NCBI GenBank assembly: GCA_017881985.1
Contig: JADGQH010000006.1
Coordinates: 1-27,523, forward strand
Direction: 5' to 3'
DNA length: 27,523 nucleotides
DNA from: Chloroflexota bacterium
GTDB lineage: Bacteria > Chloroflexota > Limnocylindria > Limnocylindrales > CSP1-4
Shown: piece by piece, positions 1-8,156 of the stretch
How positions within the stretch are numbered: the stretch's first letter is position 1
How the letters are laid out: each line of letters opens with the position of its first letter
Translations under genes and position numbers: made by a program
Notes under the pieces: model-generated
Databases searched by the model: none
What the model was told of the DNA's origin: nothing
Seen by the model: the letters and a program-made list of their open reading frames with translations, nothing else

Positions 1-2
1 TG

Positions 3-665
3 CGCTGGGCGATCGATCGCGGCGAGGAGTCGCTCGCCACGCAGCCGGCGGATCTGCCGCGCTTCCTGGAGGCCTTCCGCGACGTGACCTCGACGGGTTC
101 GGTCGAGCTCCACCGCGCCCACGGGTTTGCGCCGGTCCGCCACTACATGGATATGCGGCGCGGCCTCGCGGCGGCGCTCCCGGCCGGACCTGACGTACGC
201 GGAATCCGGATCGTGCCATACGACGCCTCGTTCGCGGAGCTGGTCCGCGACGCCCACAACGCGGCCTTCGCCGACCACTGGAGCTCCGAGCCGGTGAGAG
301 CGGAGGACTGGGAGCGCGACTTCGTGGGCGAGCCGCACTTCCGGGCCGACCTCTCGTTCATCGCGCTCGCGGACGACGAGGTGGCCGGGTACAGCGCCAA
401 CTACTGCAGCGAGGCGGACTGGGCCGTGAGCGACGTCCGCGAAGCGTGGATCGGCCAGCTGGGCGTTCGGCGGGCCTGGCGAGGCCGCGGCCTGGCGACC
501 GCCCTCCTGGTCCGCAGCATGGAGGCGTTCCGCGCGGCCGGGATGGAGGCAGCCTCGCTCGGCGTCGACGCGGAGAACCCGACCGGCGCCGTGGGGCTCT
601 ACGAACGGCTCGGCTTCACGGTCAATCGGCGGTTCGTGCGCCTGCGTCGTCCGGTCGCCGACTGA
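3..665 (+). CDS. Tandem-GNAT N-acetyltransferase, 5' end outside window
   Basis: The reading frame is open to the left edge, so the true start is outside the window; an internal GTG at 84 is not a convincing start because coding-like sequence precedes it. The first ~45 visible residues are the tail of one GNAT domain, ending in a phrase like ELHRAHGFAPVRHY, the usual last strand and helix (LYexxGF). A complete second GNAT domain follows. It has the acetyl-CoA pyrophosphate-binding loop in LGVRRAWRGRGLATALL and the closing NPTGAVGLYERLGF. Two GNAT domains in tandem occur in mycothiol-synthase-like and other small-molecule acetyltransferases. The substrate cannot be read from the sequence. The next GNAT gene starts 7 bases downstream on the same strand, so the two are probably co-transcribed. 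Confidence 0.85.
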   Translation, partial: RWAIDRGEESLATQPADLPRFLEAFRDVTSTGSVELHRAHGFAPVRHYMDMRRGLAAALPAGPDVRGIRIVPYDASFAELVRDAHNAAFADHWSSEPVRAEDWERDFVGEPHFRADLSFIALADDEVAGYSANYCSEADWAVSDVREAWIGQLGVRRAWRGRGLATALLVRSMEAFRAAGMEAASLGVDAENPTGAVGLYERLGFTVNRRFVRLRRPVAD

Positions 666-672
666 GGCCGCG

Positions 673-1185
673 GTGCCCGTCATCGTCCGCGAGGCCCGGC
701 CCGCGGAGCACGCCACGCTCGGCGAGCTCGTGGTGGCCGCGTACCGGTCGCTTCCCGAGTTCGACGAGCCCGGGTACGAGCCGGACCTGCGAGACGTGGC
801 CCGGCGGGCGCGCGAAGCGGTGGTCCTGGTTGCGCTCGATGAATCCGCCGATCCTCCGCTGCTCGGCTGCATCACGTACGTCCCGGGTCCCGAGAGCCCG
901 TGGGCCGAGCTCCTGGAGCCGGGCGAGGCCGCGATCCGCATGCTGGCGGTGGACGCGGCCGCGCGAGGCCGGGGCGCCGGGACCGCACTCGCTGCGGCGT
1001 GCGTGGCACGGGCACGAGCGGAGGGCCGTTCCGCGATCTTCCTGCACTCGCTCCCGTACATGCGCGCGGCACAGGTGATCTACGCCCGGCTCGGGTTCAC
1101 GCGCCGGCCGGACCGCGATTGGGAGCCGGAGCCGGGGGTGCGGCTGCTCGGATTCTGGCTGCCCCTCGAGGGCCTCCGCGGCTGA
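673..1185 (+). CDS. GNAT family N-acetyltransferase
   Basis: A 170-residue single GNAT domain. It should transfer an acetyl group from acetyl-CoA to an amine that is not identifiable here. The acetyl-CoA loop is visible as RMLAVDAAARGRGAGTAL, around residues 95-112, and the C-terminal MRAAQVIYARLGF matches the family's last conserved block. The GTG start lies 7 bases after the stop of the upstream tandem GNAT, and the protein begins MPVIVREARPAEH, a normal GNAT first strand, so this start is well supported. The gene is probably the second in an operon with its neighbour. The ~180 bases after it (1186-1364) hold no gene and lead to the c-di-GMP signalling gene. Cytoplasmic. Confidence 0.88.
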   Translation: MPVIVREARPAEHATLGELVVAAYRSLPEFDEPGYEPDLRDVARRAREAVVLVALDESADPPLLGCITYVPGPESPWAELLEPGEAAIRMLAVDAAARGRGAGTALAAACVARARAEGRSAIFLHSLPYMRAAQVIYARLGFTRRPDRDWEPEPGVRLLGFWLPLEGLRG

Positions 1186-1289
1186 GGCTCGACCGAGCCT
1201 CCCGGCCAGACGCGGATCGCGTGTCGACCGTGCCATGACCCCGGACGGGGGGGTACTCCCGGGCCATCGCACCTGCAGGTTCGCGTTGC

Positions 1290-1295
1290 TACGGT
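1290..1295 (+). promoter_or_regulatory. Possible extended -10 element for the GGDEF/EAL gene
   Basis: TACGGT preceded by TG one base upstream (TGC-TACGGT) has the form of an extended -10 box. It lies about 70 bases before the GTG at 1365, in the only gap before that gene. I see no convincing -35 sequence, and a match of this kind is expected by chance at modest frequency. Weak support. Confidence 0.22.
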
Positions 1296-1364
1296 GCACG
1301 CGTCCGCCATCGAACCGAATGACGCGTTCCAATCTCGGCTCACGCCAGGAGCTCGCACCAGCCC

Positions 1365-4300
1365 GTGGTCGTTCAATCCGAGTCCGCCGTCGACGGCTTC
1401 CCGTCAACCCGCCCGCCCACCGCGCATGCGGTGGCGGTCACCGGACGCGATGAGTCGAGCGGCGGTGTCGCCGTCCGGGACGCGGCGGTTCGGCGCATCG
1501 CGGCGCAGGTGAGTGGACAACCAGACCTCGGACAGGTCTTCCAGGACGTCCTGCACCACGCGATGGAGCTGTTCGAGATCGAGGGAGCCGGGTTGTGGAC
1601 CCTCGAGGACGGCGAGCGTCCGTTCCGTCTCGCCGCCGAGCACGGCCTCGCTCCTGCCCTGATCGAGGCCATCTCGGGCCCGACGCCGACCCCCCGGTCG
1701 CCCGGGCGGCAGGCCGCCGTTGCGGCGCGGCGAGCCGTCGCGTCCACACGGCCGCAGGTGATCCGGAAGAGCTCCGCCCGGACACGGGAGGACCCCGCCC
1801 AGATGCAGGGCCGCCCGGCACGGACCCGCAAGGACGGTGCCCGGACGGACTGCTGCGTCCCGGTGGTCATGCTCGACGAGCCCGTCGGGCTGCTCGTCCT
1901 CTCGCGCGGGGCGTCCGGCGCCTGGTCCGCGGAGGATCTCGACCTCGCCGCAGCCTTCGCGGCCGAGATGGGCGTCACCATCCAGAACGCCCGCCTCTAC
2001 AGCCGGGTGCAGTCATTTGCGGCACGCCTCGAGGCGATCAAGGACCTGGCCGGGAACCTGAACCGGATCCACGAGGTGGCCGCGATCGGGCGGGCCATCG
2101 TCGCCGAGATCCGCCACCTCTTCGCCTCCGACACGGCCCGGGTCTACGCGGTCGATCACACGACGGGGATGTGCGAGCCGATCGCCTTCGGCGGCGTCTT
2201 CCTTGGAACCGCCGAGCCGTCGCGCGAGGTCCTGCAGGTCGAGATCGGCCGAGGTCTCACGGGCTGGGTCGCCGCCAACAACGCGCCGATCCGGGTGGCC
2301 GACGCACGCACCGACCCGCGACGCCTCACGGTCGGCTCCGACGAGGAGCCGGAGTCGATGCTCTTCGCGCCGATGACCTACGAGGACGTGGTCCGCGGGG
2401 TCATCGTTGTCTCGAAGAAGGGCTTCGATCGCTACGCGGCGGACGACCTGACCACGCTCTCGATCTTCGCCGGCTTTGCCGCGCAGTCGCTGGTCAACGC
2501 CGAGAACATCGAACGGCTCAGCCGTCAGCAGGTCGAGCTGGAGCATCGACTCGCCGGGCAGCGGGCGCTCCTCGAGGTCAACGAGACACTCCTGGGATCC
2601 GGGGATCCTCGCGAGGTCCTCGAGCTGATCGCCGACGGCCTCAAGGCCGTCGTGCGCTACGACAACCTGACCATCTACCGCCTCGATCGCCTGCACGAGG
2701 TGCGCGTCGCGGTGCTGGCGCGGGACCGCTTCGCGGACATCATCCTGGCCGAGAAGATCGAGATCGGGAGCGGCCTGACCGGCTGGGCAGTCGAGCGCGG
2801 CGAGGCCGTGCTGGCCAACGACGCGCAGCTCGATCCGCGTGCGATGAACATCCCCGGCACCCCGTCGGAGGCCGAGTCGCTCATCGTCGTCCCGCTGCGG
2901 GTGGGCGGCGAGGTCATCGGCACGCTGAACGTGGGGCGCATGGGCGAGGCCGAAGCGCACTTCACGCCCGACGAGTTCGAGCTCGTGAAGCTGTTCGCCG
3001 GCCAGGCCTCGATCGCGCTCCAGACGGCGGAGGCAATCCAGGCCGCAGAGCTGCGCGCCGACCGCGACGCGCTCACCGGGCTCCGAAACCACGGCGTCTT
3101 CCAGGCCTCCGTCGATGACCTGCTGGAGCGCGGCCGTCTCGGGGCGGGCACCTTCGCCCTCCTCATGCTGGACCTCGACGGGTTCAAGGCGTTCAACGAC
3201 ACCCGCGGCCATCCGGCGGGCGACCGGCTGCTGCGCGCGGTCGCGGACGCTTTGCAGGCGGCCGTTCGCGAAGACGATCGGGTCTATCGCTACGGAGGCG
3301 ACGAGTTCGCGATCCTCCTTCCCGGCGTCGGCCGCGAGGAAGCGGAAGCGGTGGCGGATCGCCTTGCGTCGGGGGTCGCGGCGCTCGAGGGCCCGGACGA
3401 TGCGCCGGGCGTGACCATCAGCATCGGGATCGCGATGTACCCGGCCGACGGGCGGATCAAGAACGACCTCGTGATGCTCGCCGATGCCGAGCTCTACCTC
3501 GCCAAGGGGTCGTTGCGCCACGAAGGGCCGGCTGTGCGCGGGGCCCGCGCGGGTCGTGGCGCGACTCCCCGTCCGCTCGCCGCGGCCGACCCGGAGCCGG
3601 GAGCCGGCCCACGGGCGGAGGTGGAGGCGCACGCCAACGGCGACGGCCTGCGCCGCCTGGCCGACGCGTCCTTCGAGGCGTTGGTCATCCACCGCGGCGG
3701 ATACGTGCTCGAGGTCAACGCTGCCTTCGCCGACCTCTTCGGACGGGCGACCGACCAGGTCGCGGGGACACCGGTCCTGGACCTGTTCCCCGCGGCGGCA
3801 CGTTCGGCAATCCGGGCCCAGCTGGCCGGGGACCGCGAGGCGCCCTTCGAGACGGTCGCCTTCCTTGCCGATGGCACCGAGGGACCCGTCGAGCTGGTCG
3901 GCCGGACGATCCAGTACCTCGACGAGGCCCCGGCCTGCGCGACCGCGGTACGCGATATCCGCGAACGGCGCGCGATCCAGGAGCGCCTCGCGCACCAGTT
4001 GTCCCACGACGCGTTGACGTCGCTGCCGAACCGCTCGCTCTTCCTCGACCGGGTGACCCGCGCGCTCACGTCGGCTCGGCAGCACGGCGCGGCACCCGCT
4101 GCCGTCCTGCTGCTGGACCTGGATCGCTTCAAGGTCGTGAACGAGAGCCTGGGCCACGCGGTCGGCGACCAGATCCTGGCGGCCGTCGGCTGGCGTCTCG
4201 GCGCGGCGGTCCGGCCCGGCGACACCCTCGCCCGGCTCGGCGGCGACGAGTTCGCGCTGCTCCTCGACGGGATCGCCGACGAGGCGGGCGCGCGCGTGAT

Positions 4301-5330
4301 CGCGGAGCGCCTGGTCGACACGCTCGCCGAGCCGTTCCTGGCGGACGACCGGGACGTCAACATCGGCGCGAGCGTCGGCGTCGCGGTCGCCACGTCCAGC
4401 GGCATCGGCGCGGCAGACCTGCTCCGGGACGCCGAGATCGCGCTCTACCGGGCCAAGTCGAGCGCGCTCAACCGGGTTGCGGTCTTCGAGCCGAGCATGG
4501 GCGGGGCAACCATGGCATGGCTCGAGCTGGACACGGACCTCCACCGAGCCGTCGAGCGCGGCGAGCTGCAGCTCTACTACCAGCCCCTGATCGACCTGCG
4601 GACGGGGGTCGTCGTCGGCCACGAGGCCCTGGTCCGCTGGGAGCACCCGACCCGCGGTCTGCTCGGCCCGGACGACTTCATCCCCCTCGCCGAGGAGACG
4701 GGGCTGATCCTGGGAATCGGCGAATGGGTGCTGTCCGAGGCATGCCAGCAGACACGAGCGTGGCAGCTCGCGATGCCCACCGAACCGCCGCTCAGCGTGA
4801 GCGTCAACCTCTCGGGCCGCCAGTTCACGCAGCCGGACCTCGCCGCGACCGTCGCCGGCGTGCTCGCGGCGAGCGGCCTGCCGGCCTCGTCCCTGGAGCT
4901 GGAGATCACCGAGACCGTGGCCATGAGCAATGCGGCGGCGACCGGCGTGACCCTGCGGACGCTCCGCGAGCTCGGCGTCCGCCTCGCGCTTGACGACTTC
5001 GGGACCGGCTACTCGTCCCTCGCCTACCTGTCGGAGATGGCCCTCGACAGCATCAAGGTCGACCGGGCGTTCGTGGCCGGGCTGGCGGTTCCCGGGACGA
5101 ACCACTCGATCATCGCGGCCGTCTCGGCGCTCGCACGCGGGCTCGGCCTCCAGGTGACCGCCGAGGGAATCGAGGAGCCGGAACAGCTCGCCGCCGTCAT
5201 CGACCTCGGCTGCGACCGCGGCCAGGGCTTCTTCCTGGCGATCCCCCTCCCCGCGCCCGCGGCGCTGGCGTCGCTCATCGCGGAACCCGTGCGCGACCTG
5301 CACGGCCTCATGCAGGCCAGCGCCGCGTAG
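1365..5330 (+). CDS. Multidomain c-di-GMP signalling protein: GAF-GAF-GAF-GGDEF-PAS-GGDEF-EAL
   Basis: A 1321-residue soluble protein that should make and/or break down cyclic di-GMP. Domains in order: three GAF-type sensors (about 45-210, 230-380, 410-555), a diguanylate cyclase with YGGDEF at 643-648, a PAS domain (about 760-870), a second cyclase with GGDEF at 959-963, and a phosphodiesterase with EAL at 1087-1089. Both cyclase domains keep the active-site motif and an RxxD inhibitory site five residues upstream (REDD and RPGD). The EAL domain keeps NLSGRQF, ELEITET, DDFGTGYSSL (near 1210), IKVDRAF and AEGIEE, so it looks catalytically competent. No TM helix is seen, so it probably senses cytoplasmic or diffusible cues. 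The GTG start has AGGAG 13 bases upstream; the first ~35 residues look disordered, so a slightly later start is possible. Confidence 0.95.
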   Translation: MVVQSESAVDGFPSTRPPTAHAVAVTGRDESSGGVAVRDAAVRRIAAQVSGQPDLGQVFQDVLHHAMELFEIEGAGLWTLEDGERPFRLAAEHGLAPALIEAISGPTPTPRSPGRQAAVAARRAVASTRPQVIRKSSARTREDPAQMQGRPARTRKDGARTDCCVPVVMLDEPVGLLVLSRGASGAWSAEDLDLAAAFAAEMGVTIQNARLYSRVQSFAARLEAIKDLAGNLNRIHEVAAIGRAIVAEIRHLFASDTARVYAVDHTTGMCEPIAFGGVFLGTAEPSREVLQVEIGRGLTGWVAANNAPIRVADARTDPRRLTVGSDEEPESMLFAPMTYEDVVRGVIVVSKKGFDRYAADDLTTLSIFAGFAAQSLVNAENIERLSRQQVELEHRLAGQRALLEVNETLLGSGDPREVLELIADGLKAVVRYDNLTIYRLDRLHEVRVAVLARDRFADIILAEKIEIGSGLTGWAVERGEAVLANDAQLDPRAMNIPGTPSEAESLIVVPLRVGGEVIGTLNVGRMGEAEAHFTPDEFELVKLFAGQASIALQTAEAIQAAELRADRDALTGLRNHGVFQASVDDLLERGRLGAGTFALLMLDLDGFKAFNDTRGHPAGDRLLRAVADALQAAVREDDRVYRYGGDEFAILLPGVGREEAEAVADRLASGVAALEGPDDAPGVTISIGIAMYPADGRIKNDLVMLADAELYLAKGSLRHEGPAVRGARAGRGATPRPLAAADPEPGAGPRAEVEAHANGDGLRRLADASFEALVIHRGGYVLEVNAAFADLFGRATDQVAGTPVLDLFPAAARSAIRAQLAGDREAPFETVAFLADGTEGPVELVGRTIQYLDEAPACATAVRDIRERRAIQERLAHQLSHDALTSLPNRSLFLDRVTRALTSARQHGAAPAAVLLLDLDRFKVVNESLGHAVGDQILAAVGWRLGAAVRPGDTLARLGGDEFALLLDGIADEAGARVIAERLVDTLAEPFLADDRDVNIGASVGVAVATSSGIGAADLLRDAEIALYRAKSSALNRVAVFEPSMGGATMAWLELDTDLHRAVERGELQLYYQPLIDLRTGVVVGHEALVRWEHPTRGLLGPDDFIPLAEETGLILGIGEWVLSEACQQTRAWQLAMPTEPPLSVSVNLSGRQFTQPDLAATVAGVLAASGLPASSLELEITETVAMSNAAATGVTLRTLRELGVRLALDDFGTGYSSLAYLSEMALDSIKVDRAFVAGLAVPGTNHSIIAAVSALARGLGLQVTAEGIEEPEQLAAVIDLGCDRGQGFFLAIPLPAPAALASLIAEPVRDLHGLMQASAA

Positions 5331-5348
5331 CGGCCGACCCCGCGCTCA

Positions 5349-5380
5349 GCGGCCGGCCGCCTGGCGCTCGCGCGGCGCCT
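5349..5380. terminator. GC-rich palindrome and hairpin between convergent genes
   Basis: The 59-base gap between the convergent c-di-GMP gene and the Bax-inhibitor gene contains a perfect 12-base palindrome, GCGGCCGGCCGC (5349-5360). It is followed by a short hairpin, GGCGC-loop-GCGCC (5364-5380). There is no T-tract, so intrinsic termination is uncertain; its place between two converging 3' ends is the main support. Confidence 0.25.
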
Positions 5381-5389
5381 GCGCGGCGA

Positions 5390-6091
5390 TCAGCGACGGT
5401 TGCCGAAGAGCCGCAGCAGCATGAAGAACAGGTTGATGAAGTCCAGGTAGAGCTTGAACGCGCCCATGACGGCGCCCTTCTCCATCGCGCCGGCCCATGC
5501 CGCCACGGCTCCGCTCTGGATCTGCTGCACGTCGTACGCGGTGAGGATCGTGAAGATCACGACCCCGGCGACGGAGATGCCGAAGCTGAGCAGGGTCCCG
5601 CCGACGAACACGTTCACGAACATCGCGACGATCAGGCCGATCAGCCCCATGAACAGGTAGGCGCCGATGTTCGAGAGGTCCCGCTTCGTCACCGCGCCGT
5701 ACACGGCCGCCGCGCCGAACACCGCCGCAGCCGCGCTCCCGGCCGCCACCACGCTGCCGAGGTCGTAGACGCGGAGGATGAACCCGAGCGTCACGCCCGT
5801 GAGCGCGGCGTAGGCGAAGAACAGGAGCAGCCCCACCGAGGCCGGGATCCTGCGGATCGCGAGGGTCAGGCCGAAGGCGATCGCCAGCTGGGCGATGATC
5901 AGGGGCAGGAAGAGGCCGGCCAGGTCGGTGACCTGCGCGTCGGACATGCCCGCCACGATCGCGCCGACGCCGGTCGTCAGCAGCAGACCGAGGAACATCC
6001 AGAAGAACGCCTGGGTAAGGAACGCCTGCGCGAGCCGCGCATCCGGGCGGACGCCGACGCGACCCGGCGTGGCGTACGGATTGATCATCAT
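5390..6091 (-). CDS. Bax inhibitor-1/YccA family membrane protein
   Basis: A 233-residue integral membrane protein with seven hydrophobic segments after a short cytoplasmic N-terminus. Family landmarks are visible: LTAYDVQQI before the last segment and the C-terminal LYLDFINLFFMLLRLFG, which carry the acidic residues linked to proton/calcium leak in bacterial BI-1 homologues. Bacterial members (YccA, YbhL, BsYetJ types) are inner-membrane proteins associated with membrane-protein quality control or ion leak. The precise role here is unknown. The start is supported by AAAGGAG about 12 bases upstream of two consecutive ATGs (6091 and 6088). The gene converges with the c-di-GMP gene and stands alone. 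Confidence 0.9.
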   Translation of the reverse strand: MMINPYATPGRVGVRPDARLAQAFLTQAFFWMFLGLLLTTGVGAIVAGMSDAQVTDLAGLFLPLIIAQLAIAFGLTLAIRRIPASVGLLLFFAYAALTGVTLGFILRVYDLGSVVAAGSAAAAVFGAAAVYGAVTKRDLSNIGAYLFMGLIGLIVAMFVNVFVGGTLLSFGISVAGVVIFTILTAYDVQQIQSGAVAAWAGAMEKGAVMGAFKLYLDFINLFFMLLRLFGNRR

Positions 6092-6117
6092 GGTGCGAGG
6101 AATCTCCTTTGTCGCTA

Positions 6118-6135
6118 CCGGAACACGTGCTCCGG
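6118..6135. promoter_or_regulatory. Near-perfect palindrome in the leader of the BI-1 gene
   Basis: CCGGAACACGTGCTCCGG is an 18-base palindrome with one mismatched pair, centred on CACGTG. It lies 27 bases upstream of the BI-1 start and 67 bases beyond the stop of the adenosyltransferase. It could be an operator for a dimeric regulator or an RNA hairpin in the leader or terminator. The sequence alone does not separate these. Confidence 0.35.
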
Positions 6136-6201
6136 ACCCCTATTCTCTCGCAACCCCGAAAGCGTGCACGGCGCCGGGTTCGGCGCGATGCGCCGCCTGG
6201 G

Positions 6202-6846
6202 TCAGCCGCGGCGGGCGCGGACCCCGGTCCGGGCAGCGGTCGCCGTGTGCGACTCGGCTTGCTCTGCGGCGCGCGCGAGGACCCACAGGAGGTCGGCGAG
6301 CCGGTTGAGGTACGCCAGCAGGTGCGGCCCGGGAACGAGCGCCGCGCGATCGAGCGTCACGGCACGCCGCTCCGCTCGCCGGAGGATCGTCCGGGCCAGC
6401 TCGAGCGCCGCGCTTGTGCGCGTCTCTCCGGCCACCACGAACTCCTTTGGAAACACGATCCGGGCCTCGTAGTCCGCGAGCACGGCCTCGATCCCGGCGA
6501 CCATGGCCGCGGACACGCGTGTCGTCCCGTCCTGGAGGCGGTCCCACGAGGTGGGGTTTGCAGCCAGCTCCGCGCCTGCCACGAAGAGCTCGCGCTGAAT
6601 CCGAAGGATCAGCGGCTCGATCTCTGCAAGGGCCGGCGGGAGCGCATCGAGGCGCCGCTTGACGTCCAGCTCGGCGCGGGCGAGCCCGAGCGCCGCGACA
6701 GTCTCATCGAGTGTCCCGTAGGCCTCGGTTCGGAGATCATCCTTCGGGATGCGATCGCCCCCGAAGAGAAGGCCCGTCGTGCCGTCGTCGCCCTTCTTCG
6801 TGGCGACGGCGGAGGGGCGCGATGCGGCGGGGGGCTCCGGGCTCAC
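6202..6846 (-). CDS. PduO-type cob(I)alamin adenosyltransferase
   Basis: A protein of about 214 residues predicted to transfer the adenosyl group of ATP to cob(I)alamin, making the coenzyme B12 used by mutases and other B12 enzymes. Family motifs are clear: near the N-terminus TKKGDDGTTGLLFGGDRI and AYGTLDE (ATP-binding loop), and near the C-terminus RRAERRAV and YLNRLADLLWVLARAAE, the helices lining the cobalamin pocket. The start is inferred as GTG 6846, overlapping the stop of the upstream MIP18 gene by 4 bases (GTGA); GTG 6849 is equally in frame. The tight overlap implies translational coupling. The open frame continues far upstream, but that part is antisense to other genes. No B12-dependent enzyme is visible in the window. 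Confidence 0.92.
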   Translation of the reverse strand: MSPEPPAASRPSAVATKKGDDGTTGLLFGGDRIPKDDLRTEAYGTLDETVAALGLARAELDVKRRLDALPPALAEIEPLILRIQRELFVAGAELAANPTSWDRLQDGTTRVSAAMVAGIEAVLADYEARIVFPKEFVVAGETRTSAALELARTILRRAERRAVTLDRAALVPGPHLLAYLNRLADLLWVLARAAEQAESHTATAARTGVRARRG

Positions 6847-7187
6847 CACATGAGGCCCGCGTCGCGCGGGTCCCAGCGCTCTGCGAGCAGCGTCACCTTC
6901 ACCGGGTGGTCGAGGACGGACTCGGCCTGCTCCTTGACCTGCGCGATCATCGAACCCGCGTACGGGCAGAACGGGGTCGTGAGGATCATCTTCACCTCCG
7001 ACTCCGCCTCGCCGATGATCACCTGCTTGATCAGGGCCAGCTCCACGACGTTCATCCCGATCTCCGGGTCGACGACCTCGCGGAGGGCGTCGAGGATCGC
7101 GAGCTCCTTGGCGCGGCGCTCTGCGTCGAACGCGGGCGCGACGACAGGCTGGGCGGTTGCTTCGGCGACGGTCGGCTGATCGGTCAT
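6843..7187 (-). CDS. MIP18/DUF59 family metal-sulfur cluster assembly protein
   Basis: A 114-residue protein with the DUF59 fold: ALREVVDPEIGMNVVELALI (about 34-53), TTPFCPYAGSM carrying the conserved cysteine, and a closing strand VKVTLLAERWDP. Relatives (SufT, PaaD and MIP18 types) help mature or deliver Fe-S clusters. The single Cys in the CP motif is typical of the SufT/MIP18 group. No other suf or paa genes are here, so the client is unknown. The ATG is preceded only by a weak purine stretch. The gene is followed with a 4-base overlap by the cobalamin adenosyltransferase, so the two are made from one message. Confidence 0.88.
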   Translation of the reverse strand: MTDQPTVAEATAQPVVAPAFDAERRAKELAILDALREVVDPEIGMNVVELALIKQVIIGEAESEVKMILTTPFCPYAGSMIAQVKEQAESVLDHPVKVTLLAERWDPRDAGLMW

Positions 7188-7289
7188 GGGTGGCTCTCAG
7201 TGGTGCCGCGGGATCGCGACGGCTCCGGGGAAGCGTAGCACCGATACCCGGAAAGACGAGCCCGCAGGTCGGAATTACCCGAGGAACGG

Positions 7290-7628
7290 TCAGGCGGGTG
7301 CGGGCGCCGTCGCTCCGACGCCGACGACCACGCCCGGGCGGCGCAGCTCGTCCGGAAGGCCGGCCGCCTCCGCCTCGGTGAACCCGGGCCCGACCAGCGA
7401 TCCGTCGGCCGCCAGGAACTCCGCGTAGCGCTCGGGGTGGTCGGCCGCGTAGCAGAACGCGAACGCGATGCCGAGCCACCGCAGCTCGGGATTGTCGGTC
7501 AGGATCCGCGTGAGGCCGTAGCCGCTGCGCCGCATCTCCAGGAGCTGGTGGACCGTCAGCCGGCTCCCGTAACAGAACGGCTCGCCGTTCATGACCAGCG
7601 GATCGACCTGCACCCACTTGATCGTCAT
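7290..7628 (-). CDS. DUF433 domain-containing protein
   Basis: A 112-residue protein. Residues ~10-65 resemble the DUF433 pattern GxPxxxGSRLTV, LLEMRRSGYGLTRILTDNPEL and a following A-rich helix with CYAADHPERY. DUF433 folds as a winged helix-like unit and is often an antitoxin (VapB45-like) or an orphan regulator. The C-terminus ends in an Ala/Pro-rich tail. The gene starts 3 bases after the stop of a 161-residue helical protein, so they form a two-gene operon. That partner does not look like a PIN-domain toxin, so a classical VapBC module is not supported. Function unknown beyond the domain call. Confidence 0.75.
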   Translation of the reverse strand: MTIKWVQVDPLVMNGEPFCYGSRLTVHQLLEMRRSGYGLTRILTDNPELRWLGIAFAFCYAADHPERYAEFLAADGSLVGPGFTEAEAAGLPDELRRPGVVVGVGATAPAPA

Positions 7629-7631
7629 GCC

Positions 7632-8114
7632 TCAGCCGCCCTTGTAGAGGGCGAACAGGTAGCGATTGCGCTTCCTCGCATCGCCCGCGAGGCCGCGATG
7701 CCAGCGGAAGGTCGCGATCCCCTCGTCGAGGGCCGCGTCCGCGACGGCGCGCTCCTCGTTCGAGAGAACGGCGGCGAGCGCCACCCGCAGGCCTTCGGAG
7801 AGCGCGATGAGGTCGTCCATCGGCACGCGGCGGCGGCGGAAGACCGGGGCCACCCACTCGGCCCACTCGCGGACCTGGGCGGGGCTGCCGGACGCGACCG
7901 CGCGGGCAATGCGCTCGAGATAGCCATCGGTGTCGCGGAGCAGGTGGCGGAGCCCGGTGTCGCCGTGGCGCTCGCGAAGCGTTGGATCGCCCTCGACGGC
8001 GGCCTCCAGCGCACGCGCGGCCAGCCGAGCGCGCGACGCACGGATGCGGTCCGCACCCGCGGGGAAGCCCGCGGTCATGTCGGTGGTCGGCAGGCCCAGG
8101 GCAGGGTGGCTCAC
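7632..8114 (-). CDS. Hypothetical all-helical protein, possibly RsbRD-N-like sensor
   Basis: A 161-residue soluble, alpha-helix-rich protein from GTG 8114. It has no recognised catalytic motif. The central part (LLRDTDGYLERIARAV, then REWAEWVAPVFRRRRVPMDD and LIALSEGLRVAL) resembles the N-terminal helical sensor domain of RsbR/RsbRD-type regulators, but that is a judgement by eye and low in confidence. The start choice is supported by a TAGACT hexamer 7 bases upstream (leaderless pattern). A longer frame to 8213 would overlap the divergent gene. The DUF433 gene follows 3 bases later, implying a shared mRNA and perhaps a shared role. Confidence 0.7.
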   Translation of the reverse strand: MSHPALGLPTTDMTAGFPAGADRIRASRARLAARALEAAVEGDPTLRERHGDTGLRHLLRDTDGYLERIARAVASGSPAQVREWAEWVAPVFRRRRVPMDDLIALSEGLRVALAAVLSNEERAVADAALDEGIATFRWHRGLAGDARKRNRYLFALYKGG

Positions 8115-8121
8115 GGCCCGA

Positions 8122-8127
8122 AGTCTA
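8122..8127 (-). promoter_or_regulatory. -10 element (TAGACT) for a leaderless mRNA
   Basis: On the minus strand TAGACT lies 7 bases before GTG 8114, the distance at which transcription would begin at or next to the start codon. No SD sequence exists between them. It faces away from an equivalent element for the divergent gene at 8163. Confidence 0.4.
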
Positions 8128-8150
8128 CCAGCGGGGCTCGTCGCGGCGGG

Positions 8151-8156
8151 TACCAT
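8151..8156 (+). promoter_or_regulatory. -10 element (TACCAT) for a leaderless mRNA
   Basis: TACCAT lies 6 bases before ATG 8163 with no SD sequence between, so the transcript probably starts at the ATG. Together with the minus-strand element at 8122-8127 it makes a compact divergent promoter in a 48-base gap. Confidence 0.4.

Noticed and set aside
2013..5303. A 1096-codon open frame on the minus strand, opposite the GGDEF/EAL gene
   Set aside because: The plus strand carries a complete set of recognisable domains; the opposite frame has no known motif and is open because of the high GC content.
6109..7179. A 356-codon plus-strand open frame opposite the MIP18 and PduO genes
   Set aside because: Both minus-strand genes have strong family motifs; this frame has none.
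7290..8114. Classical VapBC toxin-antitoxin module
   Set aside because: The DUF433 protein could be an antitoxin, but its partner lacks the acidic PIN-domain residues, so only a novel pairing remains possible.
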